This document shows, piece after piece, positions 37,070 through 45,497 of a stretch of 64,000 bases of DNA (positions are counted from its first letter, which is position 1; the number at the start of each line of letters is the position of its first letter). The translations under genes and the position numbers were made by a program. This DNA comes from Sulfuriferula nivalis. GTDB taxonomy: Bacteria > Pseudomonadota > Gammaproteobacteria > Burkholderiales > Sulfuriferulaceae. The stretch is from NCBI RefSeq assembly GCF_009937995.1, contig NZ_AP021881.1, positions 2,542,001 to 2,606,000 of the forward strand. Reading direction: 5' to 3'. A model generated the notes under the pieces. The model was not told the DNA's origin. It saw only the letters and a list, made by a program, of their open reading frames with translations, and ran no database searches.

Positions 37070-38386
37070 TCACACCGCCAAACTGAATATGACACGGGCA
37101 CTCAGACCATGCCCATCCTGCCTGTTAGCCAGCACAACACGAGCTGACTGGCGTTGTGCTATCGCCTGCACGATCGACAGCCCTATGCCACTGCCCTCGG
37201 TTTCCTGACCTGCTACGCGGAAAAAGCGATCAAATATTCTGGGCAACAAAGATTCAGGAATACCGGACCCTGTGTCCAGCACCTCAACAACAACCTCCTG
37301 ATTAGCAACACGCAAGCTGACATCTACCTTGCCGCCTTCAGGCGTATAACGAATTGCGTTGTCTATCAGATTACCCAGCAACACGCGCATATCCTCGGCA
37401 ACACCCATGATCATGGCGTCATCATCCTGAGTCATGCCAAGATCAATGTGGCGATGATCAGCCAGAGGGATGAAATCTGCCAGGCAGGCTTTCACTACAG
37501 TGTTCAGATGTATCCTGCCCGACATCGCAGACTTACCTTGCGCCTCATAACGACTGATTTTGAGTAACTGTCCAACCAGATGTGATGCACGTTGTGAACC
37601 TCGCCGCATTTCTTCTATACGATTATCCAGATCATCACGCGAATGTGACTGTGACAGATTTTCTATCTGCAGTTGCAATGCGGCAAGTGGAGTACGCAAT
37701 TCATGTGCGGCATCTGACAAAAACTGGCGCTGTAACTCTATGGCTGCACTCAAGCGGACAATAAGGTCATTCATCGCCAAAACCAAAGGTGCTACTTCTT
37801 GCGGAACATCTTCGACAGGCAGCAAGGCCTGACTTGTCACATCACGATTCTTGACCTCATTCGTCACTCTTTCCAATGGTTGCAGCAAACGACTCACCAC
37901 CACACCTATCAACAACCAGGAAATAGGTATCACCAGCGCGAAAGGAAATAACACTCGCATAGCTGAATGCAAAGCGATGTCATATCGCACATCTTCCTGT
38001 TGTGCAATTTGCACTGTCCGATCCGGGTAGATCATGGTGTAAGCACGCCACTTAAGCCCGCGGAACCATATGTCTGAAAATCCTGGCGTAGCAGCACGAG
38101 GCAATTTGAAATCGGGTCTGGAGGATCGGCCTGATTCATTACCTATCCACACCTGAATAATAAAACCCTGTTTCTTTTCTTCTGCGTTTTTGCGTTCAAA
38201 TCTGGATTGCATAGCGGGTAATTGCGAGCCTTCATCCACACTGCTGGCGATCTCGCTCAACTGCTGATCAAGCAAGCTACTCGCCTCTTTCCAGGCAAAA
38301 TAAAATGAAATGCTACCCGCCATGACCGCAGCTAAGGTCAACAATCCAACCAGCCAGAAGATCAGCTGTTTTTTCAATGATTTCAT
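37070..38386 (-). CDS. Two-component sensor histidine kinase (QseC/PmrB-like)
   Basis: 438 aa. Membrane segments at about 9-29 and 146-168 frame a periplasmic sensor region of about 115 residues, followed by a HAMP-like linker and the kinase core. H-box with His228 (SDAAHELRTPLAAL), N-box LIDNAIRYTPEGG, G1 VLDTGSGIPESLLPRIFDRF and G2 GSGIGLSIVQAIA are intact. The start lies inside the end of a 65-codon frame (ATGA overlap), downstream of its cognate response regulator. Signal unknown; the surrounding phosphatase and receptor genes suggest a nutrient or envelope signal. Confidence 0.92.
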   Translation of the reverse strand: MKSLKKQLIFWLVGLLTLAAVMAGSISFYFAWKEASSLLDQQLSEIASSVDEGSQLPAMQSRFERKNAEEKKQGFIIQVWIGNESGRSSRPDFKLPRAATPGFSDIWFRGLKWRAYTMIYPDRTVQIAQQEDVRYDIALHSAMRVLFPFALVIPISWLLIGVVVSRLLQPLERVTNEVKNRDVTSQALLPVEDVPQEVAPLVLAMNDLIVRLSAAIELQRQFLSDAAHELRTPLAALQLQIENLSQSHSRDDLDNRIEEMRRGSQRASHLVGQLLKISRYEAQGKSAMSGRIHLNTVVKACLADFIPLADHRHIDLGMTQDDDAMIMGVAEDMRVLLGNLIDNAIRYTPEGGKVDVSLRVANQEVVVEVLDTGSGIPESLLPRIFDRFFRVAGQETEGSGIGLSIVQAIAQRQSARVVLANRQDGHGLSARVIFSLAV

Positions 38387-38580
38387 GATCCTAGAAACGG
38401 CAGTTGGACACGTTGAAGTGCACGCCCATCAGGGTGCAGGGCAAGGCGCGACAAACCTGAATGGCCATTCCATTCAGGTGCGGAGCAACGCCGCCATGTG
38501 CCGTGAGGGGTGTGCAATTCAACGGGTAGCGTATTCACCAATCGGGTGATAGGTAAATTACAAAAATAAGTCTTAAGCAT
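38383..38580 (-). CDS. Possible 65-aa protein between response regulator and kinase
   Basis: An open frame that overlaps the kinase start by four bases (ATGA), the arrangement of translationally coupled genes, and fills most of the 234-base gap after the response regulator. The product (MLKTYFCNLPITRLVNTLPV and on) has no signal peptide, no membrane segment and no recognised family. There is no good ribosome-binding site. An inverted repeat CCTGAATG/CATTCAGG (38456-38478) lies within it. It may be only a spacer with structure; kept as a weak call. Confidence 0.25.
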   Translation of the reverse strand: MLKTYFCNLPITRLVNTLPVELHTPHGTWRRCSAPEWNGHSGLSRLALHPDGRALQRVQLPFLGS

Positions 38581-38620
38581 GATGATGTTAACTCAATAAA
38601 TTAGCGGTCAACTGCCGTTT

Positions 38621-39292
38621 CTAGGATGATGGGTTTCTGACTACCATCCAGCCGATGCCGCGCACGTTGCGGATAATATCGTTATCGAATTTCTTACGCA
38701 GGTAATGGATCAACACATCCACTGCATTGTTACCCACATCCTTGTTCCACGCATATAAACGCTGCTCAATCTGCACACGAGAAAATATCGTCCCCGGGTT
38801 ATCAGCCAACGTATGCAATAACGCAAATTCACGAGCCGGCAACAGTACGGTTTTACCGCGATAAGTCGTCTCACGCGTCACCATATCCAGCATGAGTTCG
38901 CCATTGCCAACCACGTGACCAGCGAGCACTTCGTTGCGCCGCAATACGGCTCTGACACGCGCCATCAGCTCCTTCAGGCCAAACGGCTTAATCAGGTAAT
39001 CGTCCGCACCCAATTCCAGACCACGCACTCTGTCATCAACTTCATCGCGCGCGGTTACTATCAGCAATGGCGTACGATCACCTCGGGCACGCATAGCTTT
39101 CAGCACATCAAATCCGGATTTCCCTGGCAACCCCAAATCCAGCAGTACCAATACATAGCCACCAGATTTCAGCGCCAACTCTCCGGCCATGCCGTCACGC
39201 ACCCACTCGCACGTCATACCCGCATCCATCAGCGCTCGAGACAAACTCTGGCCTATCATCGGATCATCTTCGATCAATAAAATGCGCATCAC
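38621..39292 (-). CDS. OmpR-family response regulator (QseB/PmrA-like)
   Basis: 223 aa. Receiver domain with acidic pocket IEDDPMIG, phospho-acceptor Asp52 (VLVLLDLGLPGKSG), Thr in LLIVTARDE and Lys in DDYLIKPFG. The C-terminal winged helix (about 125-220) contains LPAREFALLHTLADNPG and NAVDVLIHYLRKKFD. It pairs with the kinase downstream. It starts 40 bases after the metallophosphatase stop, so all three may be one operon under the Pho-box-like site upstream of the phosphatase. Confidence 0.93.
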   Translation of the reverse strand: MMRILLIEDDPMIGQSLSRALMDAGMTCEWVRDGMAGELALKSGGYVLVLLDLGLPGKSGFDVLKAMRARGDRTPLLIVTARDEVDDRVRGLELGADDYLIKPFGLKELMARVRAVLRRNEVLAGHVVGNGELMLDMVTRETTYRGKTVLLPAREFALLHTLADNPGTIFSRVQIEQRLYAWNKDVGNNAVDVLIHYLRKKFDNDIIRNVRGIGWMVVRNPSS

Positions 39293-39332
39293 CAGCTACC
39301 TATATCTATCCTGGCAAAAATACACCCCGCCA

Positions 39333-40448
39333 TTACAGATCCAGACTGCTCAACAAGCGCGTTTTACCATAATGCTCATCAAATCCATATGCATTCAAAT
39401 GCACTTTACCACTTGCATGCAACTCCACAACTGCCCAGGCATACATACGGTCAGTCGGATTTTTACTGTCTCCAGCCTTTGCAGCGAATGGCGAGCCGCC
39501 TGAACCGACTAATACCTGCCAGGCTTTGCCACCCGTGGATTTGGTTGGCTGAGAAATATTGAATATATGCTCATGCCCGCAGAAATAAGTCGCATCGGCA
39601 TTTTCTATAACCTGCCAGAACTGCTTCTGCTGCTCTGCATCCTGATCCAAACCCGCTAATTTGATGCCGGGTTTGTAATAATAAGTAAACGCCAGTTTGT
39701 GGCCGAACACAAATTCATGCTTCATGCCCCGCACTTTCGCTTTCTGCAGATCGTCGCGTAACCAGTTGGTTGGCGCATGTCCATCATATCCAACCGGATC
39801 GGTGTTAATCACAACAAAATGGCTGTCCCCGTAATCGAATGAAAAACTGAGCTGCGACTGATTCGTCTGTATGTGATCTGCACTACTGATTGCTGGGGTA
39901 TTGGCGACATCGAAGGCATTGATGCTGTTACCAGTAATGGTTTTCCATCGGTCGACATCCATGATGAGGTCGCCCATATTGTTGCGCCAGCTGACTTCCT
40001 TATGCACTTGCGTCACAGCTTTGCTTTTGCCGCCTTCGGTTATTTTATCCTGCATTTCGTGGTTGCCAGGCACTGGCACTACATATGTACCCATTTCCAT
40101 CAGATTTGCCATCATGCCACGCCAGAAAGCATATTGCCGGTTCAAAGTCGCGTCATCTGCATTGAAGCCATAGATCATGTCGCCGTTAAAGAACAATGCC
40201 TGCGGTTTTTTATCCTGAATCTCACGAACGATGCGCGACAGTGCTTTGGTGTTTTGCAGCCAGATATGATCTTGTCCGCTTAGCTGATCATCACCAGGAT
40301 CAGCACGAGAGTCCCCTACGGTAGCAAATGACATGACCACTGGATCAACAGGTGCTGCAGATACATTTGATGGACTGATAAAAACTGAACCACCTAATAA
40401 TGCACAAGCAAACACACGCTGCAAACTACTCAATTTCTTCAATTTCAT
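39333..40448 (-). CDS. Secreted calcineurin-like metallophosphoesterase
   Basis: 371 aa from ATG 40448 (the frame extends 43 codons upstream without a signal peptide). Signal peptide SLQRVFACALLGGSVFIS, cleavage near VSAA. Dinuclear metal motifs are complete: FATVGDSRAD, FFNGDMIYGF, VPGNHEMQD, FGHKLAF and YFCGHEHIFN. It is a periplasmic phosphomonoesterase or diesterase. It is divergent from the TonB-dependent receptor, and the shared 324-base region holds Pho-box-like sites. Confidence 0.88.
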   Translation of the reverse strand: MKLKKLSSLQRVFACALLGGSVFISPSNVSAAPVDPVVMSFATVGDSRADPGDDQLSGQDHIWLQNTKALSRIVREIQDKKPQALFFNGDMIYGFNADDATLNRQYAFWRGMMANLMEMGTYVVPVPGNHEMQDKITEGGKSKAVTQVHKEVSWRNNMGDLIMDVDRWKTITGNSINAFDVANTPAISSADHIQTNQSQLSFSFDYGDSHFVVINTDPVGYDGHAPTNWLRDDLQKAKVRGMKHEFVFGHKLAFTYYYKPGIKLAGLDQDAEQQKQFWQVIENADATYFCGHEHIFNISQPTKSTGGKAWQVLVGSGGSPFAAKAGDSKNPTDRMYAWAVVELHASGKVHLNAYGFDEHYGKTRLLSSLDL

Positions 40449-40503
40449 GATCAAGCACCGTCGCGAATAAAGCCACAAAGTAGCAATGCAATATTGCAGC
40501 TTG

Positions 40504-40521
40504 ATGACAGTTTGATGTGAT
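40504..40521 (-). promoter_or_regulatory. Pho-box-like site upstream of the metallophosphatase gene
   Basis: Read on the minus strand it is ATCACATCAAACTGTCAT, matching 14 of 18 positions of the E. coli PhoB consensus CTGTCATAAAWCTGTCAT, with a perfect CTGTCAT half. It lies 55 bases before the metallophosphatase start, a normal distance. Only a sequence match; binding not shown. Confidence 0.5.
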
Positions 40522-40559
40522 AGCTCTGATAACCCGCGAATTTTCTCAGTTAGCCCACC

Positions 40560-40577
40560 CTGTAACAAAACAATCAC
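40560..40577 (+). promoter_or_regulatory. Second Pho-box-like site in the divergent region
   Basis: CTGTAACAAAACAATCAC matches 13 of 18 positions of the PhoB consensus on the plus strand. It lies about 195 bases before the receptor start, rather far. A third, weaker match (12 of 18) is CTGTAACAGAATTGTCGC at 40686-40703, about 70 bases before the receptor start. The rest of the 324-base region (40449-40772) is non-coding. Confidence 0.35.
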
Positions 40578-40772
40578 AATTCATTCACTTTGCCCTAAGT
40601 TTGCCTGCCTAAAATGAATTTACCGCTCGCTTGCAATGATTAGCAGCAGCAATCCGGGGGGATAAAATATTTAGCCATATTTAATCTGTAACAGAATTGT
40701 CGCTAAGTTTTCTTATCACCTTCATACAATGTTTTTTATTAGCAATGTAACTTTTAAGGGATGGTCATCAAA

Positions 40773-43046
40773 ATGAAAAAACGTAACAATTGCCGCGTCT
40801 TGGGCAAATCTATACCAGCATGGCTGGTTTTAACCACCTTGGCTTCTGCAATCAATACAGCATATGCAGCTGACACAGTTGATCTTGGTACAGCAGGTAC
40901 GCAGTTTGATAGTGGCAGTACAGAAGCCAGCGATCCTAAGACAGACCCAACAGCCAAAGGTCGTGCAGCAGCTGTTGCCCCGACCCAGACTTCACTGGAC
41001 GCAACCCAACCTGAATCTATAATTAATAAATCATTCATCGAAGATACCAAATCCCCTGTAACTGACTATACCGCTGCCGCAGCTGTTGCACCGGGCGTAT
41101 CGGGTGGTGTATCTGCTAACGGCCCTGGCTTGGGCGAAGCTAAAAACGTATTGCGTGGCTTCCAGGACGGTGAATATAACGTGACTTATGATGGTATCCC
41201 TTGGGGTGACACCAATGGTCCTACTCACCATTCAACAGCGTACTTCCCAGCATCAGTTATTGGTGGTGTCACAGTAGAAAGCGGCCCAGGCAATGCCAGC
41301 AATATGGGGCAAGCCACATTTGGTGGTAGCGTGAATATCACTTCCAATCCATTAACTTCGACTCAAGCCGTTTCACCATACTTCGCCTATGGCTCATGGA
41401 ACACACGTCTGGAAGGCGCAACTTATAACTCAGGTACGATAGGACAATTAGGCGATGTACGTTACTCAGTAGATGTGCAAGACATGGCAAGTGATGGCGC
41501 GCGTAAAAATATGGGTGTAGGTGCGCAAAACTACAATCTAAAACTTGAAAAACCATTAGGTTCATCAACCTTATTCACCATATTCCTCAATCACCACGAC
41601 AACTTCTACTATCAGAACGATAACGACAAGGGTATGACGGTTGCCAATACCGCCATCTACGGTAAAGATTATGGTTTGGGTACCGACCCAACTAAAGCCA
41701 ATTACTATGGCTACAACCTGACCCATAAAAACACCAACTTCCATTACGCGCGCTTGCAAAGTGAGTTAGGTGGCGGCTGGGCAATTGATAGCAATGCCTA
41801 TTACTATGACTATCACAACAATACAGGTTCCAGCTCTGCCAATACAGGTAGCTCGCCTACCGCTGGTGAGAGCAGTGTGTATTTAACCACTGCACACGTC
41901 GCCACTCTGGGCATGCCTGGTTACATCAAAACTAACGAATACAATATTTTTGGTAACATTTTCAAAGCCACTAAAAAATTCGATGACAATTTGATGCGTG
42001 TCGGTGTTTGGGTAGAACAGGCTTACACCCACCGCAGTCGTACTGACTTCGATCTGCTGACTGGTGCTGCCAACTATGATCAGACCGCGGTTCCAGGTGT
42101 CTACACTACTTACAACAACGTTCAATATGAGCAAAATTCAAGCTGGTTCCAATATCAGCCATTTGCGGAATTTGAATGGGCTGCCACCAAAAGCCTGACT
42201 ATCACACCAGGTATCAAGTACATGAACACGCTGCTCAATGTGCAGGCACTGGTTAACCAGTCCAGCCGCGTACCGCAGACACTGACAGAGGATTTCACTA
42301 AGACCCTGCCTTTCCTGACAGCCAACTACAAAATCAATCCACAATGGTCTGCCTATGCACAATATGCTCAAGGCATGCTGGTACCTGACATCAGTTACTA
42401 TCAAAGTTCAGGTGCTAGCAACACCAATATTGCGCCGCAAACATCTACTAACTACCAATTAGGTTTAGTACATAAGTCAGATCGTATCGCGACCAGTGGT
42501 GATATTTACTACATCGATTTCGCAAATAAAATCGCACAAGACCCAACCTCATCTTCCAGCAATCCAGTTTATTACAACCAGGGAGCGGTGGTTTATAAAG
42601 GGATAGAGGGTCAGATTACTTATGCCTTGTTAAACGGCTACTCACTCTATGCCAACGGCTCTATCAACCATGCCACTTCCAAGGATACTGGTCTGGAAAT
42701 CGCTAAAGCACCAGAAACCACAACAACACTAGGTGTACTCTACAAGAAAGGTGCGTTGTTTGGATCACTGATGTACCAACGCACAGGTACGCAATACGCA
42801 CTAGATGGACAACTGTACAAAATGGGTCCGCAGTCAGCAGCTGATTTCAACATCGGCTATGTCATCAAGCATCCAGGTATGGGGGCAAAATCACTGAGAG
42901 TGCAGTTGGGTGTCTATAACATATTTAACAATCAGGATTATCTGTCGGTTAAACCTGCCAATAGCAATGGCACAACCAGTGCATCCGATTTGTTCCAGTA
43001 CCAACCTGAGCGCAGTTTCATGACTTCAGCGAAACTGGATTTCTAA
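40773..43046 (+). CDS. TonB-dependent outer-membrane receptor
   Basis: About 757 aa from ATG 40773; an in-frame ATG at 40761 directly abuts AAGGG and so is the less likely start. Signal peptide with SIPAWLVLTTLASAINTAYA. Plug domain about 60-220 (NVLRGFQDGEYNVTYDGIPW; VESGPGNASNMGQATFGGSV) and a 22-strand barrel ending in the outer-membrane signature FMTSAKLDF. Ligand unknown; the barrel is not an obvious siderophore or B12 type. Its own exbB-exbD-tonB set follows after a terminator, and its divergent neighbour is a phosphatase, which suggests uptake of a phosphate ester or phosphate-linked compound (inference). Confidence 0.9.
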   Translation: MKKRNNCRVLGKSIPAWLVLTTLASAINTAYAADTVDLGTAGTQFDSGSTEASDPKTDPTAKGRAAAVAPTQTSLDATQPESIINKSFIEDTKSPVTDYTAAAAVAPGVSGGVSANGPGLGEAKNVLRGFQDGEYNVTYDGIPWGDTNGPTHHSTAYFPASVIGGVTVESGPGNASNMGQATFGGSVNITSNPLTSTQAVSPYFAYGSWNTRLEGATYNSGTIGQLGDVRYSVDVQDMASDGARKNMGVGAQNYNLKLEKPLGSSTLFTIFLNHHDNFYYQNDNDKGMTVANTAIYGKDYGLGTDPTKANYYGYNLTHKNTNFHYARLQSELGGGWAIDSNAYYYDYHNNTGSSSANTGSSPTAGESSVYLTTAHVATLGMPGYIKTNEYNIFGNIFKATKKFDDNLMRVGVWVEQAYTHRSRTDFDLLTGAANYDQTAVPGVYTTYNNVQYEQNSSWFQYQPFAEFEWAATKSLTITPGIKYMNTLLNVQALVNQSSRVPQTLTEDFTKTLPFLTANYKINPQWSAYAQYAQGMLVPDISYYQSSGASNTNIAPQTSTNYQLGLVHKSDRIATSGDIYYIDFANKIAQDPTSSSSNPVYYNQGAVVYKGIEGQITYALLNGYSLYANGSINHATSKDTGLEIAKAPETTTTLGVLYKKGALFGSLMYQRTGTQYALDGQLYKMGPQSAADFNIGYVIKHPGMGAKSLRVQLGVYNIFNNQDYLSVKPANSNGTTSASDLFQYQPERSFMTSAKLDF

Positions 43047-43060
43047 ACTCAAGTAGGTTA

Positions 43061-43107
43061 TTAGCGCGACAACTACCCTGAAGGTGGCAGTCGCGCTAAT
43101 TTGTTTA
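43061..43107 (+). terminator. Intrinsic terminator after the TonB-dependent receptor
   Basis: A perfect 10-bp stem TTAGCGCGAC (43061-43070) / GTCGCGCTAA (43090-43099) is followed by TTTGTTTAAT. It lies 15 bases after the receptor stop and before exbB, so the transport-energising genes may be transcribed at a lower level by read-through or from their own promoter. Confidence 0.78.
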
Positions 43108-43137
43108 ATGCATCAGTAAGGAAAGCAGATATTAATC

Positions 43138-43815
43138 ATGAATATACAATACATCACCAACCTGGCCGCCAACAGCGGCGGCACACTGTACCTGATGGCT
43201 ATACTGCTGTTAGTTGGCCTCACCGTTATCGTTGAGCGCACCTGGTACTTATATAACGTTATGGCGGGTGGCAAAGCGGTGAATGAACGCATAGCTAAAT
43301 TACCCCGCCTGCGTACTGACTTACTAGCACAAGAAATTGAACAGGCAGGCCACTTGCCTCATGCAGAACTAATGAACATGGTGCTCTCTCACCCAGATCA
43401 GAATGAACGCGAAATGCTCTCTGGCAGACTGGAAGAAACCATCATGCACGAAATCCCCAAGCTGGATAAATCGCTATGGATACTGGATACAGTCGTTACT
43501 CTGGCTCCGCTACTTGGACTATTCGGTACGATTATCGGCATGTTTAATGCGTTTTCCGGTCTCGGCAACAGCGGCGCGGCACCCGTACAGGTTACTGGTG
43601 GCGTGGCAGAAGCGCTGGTTGCAACCGCTAGCGGTCTGTTTATCGCGATGACGGGTTTGATTTTCCTGAACAACCTCAACAACCGCATCCGCCTGATGGT
43701 GCATCAACTGGAAACACTGAAGCAAATCCTGATTAATCGCTATGCCCAGCCTTGCAATCAAACTGGCAATCGCGCCGATACGCCAACCATCGCGCTAGCG
43801 CGTACAGGGAGTTGA
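43138..43815 (+). CDS. exbB: ExbB/TolQ-type proton channel protein
   Basis: 225 aa. Three membrane segments: about 15-33 (LYLMAILLLVGLTVIVERT), about 120-140 (VVTLAPLLGLFGTIIGMFNA) and about 160-180 (VATASGLFIAMTGLIFLNNL). The MotA/TolQ/ExbB core (TLAPLLGLFGTIIGM, GGVAEALVATASGLF) is intact. With ExbD it uses proton flow to energise TonB. It is preceded by AAGGAAAG and followed three bases later by exbD. Confidence 0.9.
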   Translation: MNIQYITNLAANSGGTLYLMAILLLVGLTVIVERTWYLYNVMAGGKAVNERIAKLPRLRTDLLAQEIEQAGHLPHAELMNMVLSHPDQNEREMLSGRLEETIMHEIPKLDKSLWILDTVVTLAPLLGLFGTIIGMFNAFSGLGNSGAAPVQVTGGVAEALVATASGLFIAMTGLIFLNNLNNRIRLMVHQLETLKQILINRYAQPCNQTGNRADTPTIALARTGS

Positions 43816-43818
43816 GTC

Positions 43819-44211
43819 GTGCGTTATTTCGAAGTTCGCAAACCCCGCATAGAAATCATCCCGATGATAGACATCATGCTATTTTTGCTGGTGTTTTTCA
43901 TCATGATGGCGATGAACATGATACCAACGAGTGGTTTAATTGGTCACCTGCCATCCAGCTCAACCAGCCAGGCACTGCCACCACCCAAAATCATGATAGA
44001 AATACATCAGGATGGCGGTTTGGTAGTAGACCAGCAAGCCATGTCACTGGAAGGCCTGCGTGCAAAATTGCGTGCAACGGCAACAGATAAAACCATAGTC
44101 AGCATTGCAGGTTCAGCCAGCGCGTCATTACAACAACTCACTGCCGTGATGGATATATGCCATCAGAATGGCATCAATAAAATTGGGTTGGCCACACAAA
44201 ATGTTCAATAG
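43819..44211 (+). CDS. exbD: ExbD/TolR-type protein
   Basis: 130 aa, GTG start three bases after exbB. A single N-terminal membrane segment carries the proton-carrying Asp (IEIIPMIDIMLFLLVFFIMM), followed by a periplasmic domain (about 60-130) with KIMIEIHQDGGLVVDQQ. Its end overlaps the likely tonB start by 11 bases. Context with ExbB and TonB makes ExbD more likely than TolR. Confidence 0.9.
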   Translation: MRYFEVRKPRIEIIPMIDIMLFLLVFFIMMAMNMIPTSGLIGHLPSSSTSQALPPPKIMIEIHQDGGLVVDQQAMSLEGLRAKLRATATDKTIVSIAGSASASLQQLTAVMDICHQNGINKIGLATQNVQ

Positions 44212-44893
44212 CAGTGTTATCAATATGGGCGCTATGTCGCCTAAACAAGATTTACCGGTTTCGCGTGCTGTGCTGGTCGCGTTAGGTATCGAAATAGTCT
44301 TGCTCATCGCAGGTTCGGTTGCTATTGCGAATGCAAAAAGCAACCCAGCCCCTGTTGCAGATCAGTCAGTCGAACTCAGCTTTGAAGATCCGCAACCTAA
44401 GAAAATAGAAAAGATCGAACCCAAACCACAACCCAAACCCGTCATACAACCTGTGATCAAACATCACATAGCAACACCGATGAAAACCGTAGCACCACAA
44501 CCCGTGCCTGCGCCTGCCCCCATACGACCTATTCCAGTAGTCAATACACCCGTTGCAGTACCTGTCGTCGCCCCCCCACCACCGCCTCCACCACCCACAG
44601 TCAACAATGAAGCTGCAGAAAAAGAAGCCAGCTTTGCAGCCCAATTAAAAGCTGCAATTATCACAGCGCGAATCTACCCAGCGGCAGCGCGGATGATGGG
44701 TACACACGGCAAAACAAAATTAGGATTTACATTTCTAGATGGTGTATCAAGTCAGATACACATTATCAAGAGTAGCGGCAGCACGATGTTCGATCAGGCC
44801 GCCATACAGGCAGTCACGGCAGCACCTGTGCCACCGATACCAGAATCGCTCAAAGGGAAAAGAGTCAATTATGAAGTGGAAGTGGTTTTCTAG
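44201..44893 (+). CDS. tonB: TonB-family energy transducer
   Basis: 230 aa from ATG 44201 inside the end of exbD; an in-frame ATG at 44225 is an alternative. Membrane anchor at about 24-44 (VLVALGIEIVLLIAGSVAIA), a long Pro/Lys/Glu-rich spacer (PKPQPKPVIQPVIK; VVAPPPPPPPPTV), and a C-terminal TonB domain (about 155-230: ARIYPAAARMMGTHGKTKLG; FDQAAIQAVTAAPVPPIPES). It spans the periplasm to contact the TonB box of receptors such as the one upstream. Confidence 0.9.
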   Translation: MFNSSVINMGAMSPKQDLPVSRAVLVALGIEIVLLIAGSVAIANAKSNPAPVADQSVELSFEDPQPKKIEKIEPKPQPKPVIQPVIKHHIATPMKTVAPQPVPAPAPIRPIPVVNTPVAVPVVAPPPPPPPPTVNNEAAEKEASFAAQLKAAIITARIYPAAARMMGTHGKTKLGFTFLDGVSSQIHIIKSSGSTMFDQAAIQAVTAAPVPPIPESLKGKRVNYEVEVVF

Positions 44894-44912
44894 TTCAACC
44901 ACAACTTACAGA

Positions 44913-45485
44913 TTACATACCTGAGCGCAGTGATGTCCAAAGTGCGGCGAAATCCGCATTTGGACTACGTTTAAAACCGCTTTTGGCAAACTGTTGCCAG
45001 CGCCCTACCACGACACATAGCAGCATATTCGCGGTGATATTCGCATCAGCCTGTGTTTCCTGCTGGCTGGCAGCAATACGCAAGCTCTGACGTAACGTGG
45101 CTTCCAGTCTGTCATGCAATTGATTGATGCGCGCTTGCAGCCTGTCGTTTTCATTAACCAGCGCGTCCCCTATCAGCACCCGCGTCATGCCCGGATTAGT
45201 TGCGGCGAAGCCTAGCAATACGTTCACGATGGCTTCAAGTTGCGCCATACCGCTTTCTTGCTGACTGGTGATCTTGTTGATAATGCCAAATACCGATTGC
45301 TCAATAAATTCTATCAAGCCTTCATACATTTGTGCTTTGCTGGCAAAGTGACGATATAGTGCAGCTTCCGACACTTGCAACCGTGCTGCCAACGCCGCTG
45401 TAGTAATCTTTTCAGCGGCTGGCATTTGTAACATTTCTGCTAATGTTTGCAGTATTTGTAGTTTTCTTTCCCCTGTTGCTGCCAT
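44913..45485 (-). CDS. slmA: Nucleoid occlusion factor SlmA (TetR family)
   Basis: 190 aa. TetR-type HTH at about 27-50 (ITTAALAARLQVSEAALYRH) followed by FASKAQMYEGLIEFIEQSVF, both distinctive of SlmA/Ttk, and ending NADFAALWTSLRSGM. SlmA binds specific DNA sites and stops FtsZ rings from closing over the nucleoid. It is 12 bases downstream of leuA on the same strand, an unusual partner, so its expression may follow that of leuA unless it has its own promoter. Confidence 0.9.
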   Translation of the reverse strand: MAATGERKLQILQTLAEMLQMPAAEKITTAALAARLQVSEAALYRHFASKAQMYEGLIEFIEQSVFGIINKITSQQESGMAQLEAIVNVLLGFAATNPGMTRVLIGDALVNENDRLQARINQLHDRLEATLRQSLRIAASQQETQADANITANMLLCVVVGRWQQFAKSGFKRSPNADFAALWTSLRSGM

Positions 45486-45497
45486 GCTGCTCCCTTT

